From an uncultured Burkholderiales bacterium (GTDB lineage: Bacteria > Pseudomonadota > Gammaproteobacteria > Burkholderiales > Burkholderiaceae_C), in the NCBI GenBank assembly GCA_903953985.1, contig CAJBLW010000031.1, forward strand, positions 1 through 6,272: a DNA stretch of 6,272 bases, given 5' to 3'. Of the stretch, positions 6,194 to 6,272 are shown in pieces (the stretch's first letter is position 1; every line of letters begins with the position of its first letter). The translations under genes and the position numbers were made by a program. The notes beneath the pieces are model-generated. The model searched no databases. It was not told the origin of the DNA and saw only the letters and a list, made by a program, of their open reading frames with translations.

Positions 6194-6272
6194 ATGTTTT
6201 TCACGATTCCCACCATCATGACCTGGACGCGCATTGTGGCGATCCCTTTGATCGTTGGCGTGTATTACCTGG
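6194..6272 (+). CDS. pgsA: CDP-diacylglycerol--glycerol-3-phosphate 3-phosphatidyltransferase, N-terminus (3' truncated)
   Basis: PgsA is an inner-membrane enzyme that makes phosphatidylglycerol phosphate from CDP-diacylglycerol and glycerol 3-phosphate, the committed step to phosphatidylglycerol and cardiolipin. Only the first 26 codons are present before the right edge. They read MFFTIPTIMTWTRIVAIP and continue into a hydrophobic stretch (LIVGVYYL). This matches the usual PgsA start, where an (N/T)xxTxxR element precedes the first transmembrane helix. The catalytic CDP-alcohol phosphotransferase motif (DG-x2-AR-x8-G-x3-D-x3-D) lies beyond the window. The position directly after uvrC agrees with the conserved uvrC-pgsA order of Proteobacteria and supports the call. 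Confidence 0.88.
   Translation, partial: MFFTIPTIMTWTRIVAIPLIVGVYYL

Overview
The window reads as ordinary chromosomal core DNA from a GC-rich betaproteobacterium, most likely Burkholderiales and probably Comamonadaceae (Limnohabitans/Rhodoferax-like). The reasons are the EF-P sequence with an arginine at the modified loop position, an EarP-type rhamnosyltransferase, the uvrC-pgsA gene order and the overall protein flavour. This placement rests on recognition of the proteins and was not tested by a search. No phage, IS element, CRISPR, tRNA or rRNA is visible.

Layout, left to right: the C-terminal part of a major facilitator superfamily transporter (+), cut by the left edge; a LOG-family nucleotide phosphoribohydrolase (-), convergent with it and overlapping by 19 bp; a rho-independent terminator serving efp; efp, elongation factor P (-); a 97-bp gap holding the efp upstream region; two small YeeE/YedE-type membrane proteins (-); earP, the EF-P arginine rhamnosyltransferase (-). 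A 47-bp divergent promoter region follows, then uvrC (+) and the first 26 codons of pgsA (+), cut by the right edge.

earP, yeeE-like 1 and yeeE-like 2 are joined by two ATGA start/stop overlaps and should be one transcription and translation unit, reading leftwards towards efp. EarP (dTDP-rhamnose donor) modifies Arg32 of EF-P, which relieves ribosome stalling at proline stretches. Enzyme and substrate are therefore encoded in the same locus, but with a putative sulfur-compound transporter pair inserted between them. uvrC (nucleotide excision repair) and pgsA (phosphatidylglycerol synthesis) keep the gene order common in Proteobacteria.

The most interesting signals are regulatory. Several genes lack a Shine-Dalgarno sequence but carry an ACAAT -10-like element 6-8 nt before the ATG, suggesting leaderless or very short-leader transcripts. 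The earP/uvrC divergent region is close to symmetric, so that each -10-like element could also serve as the -35 of the opposite promoter. I found no previously undescribed multi-gene system here.
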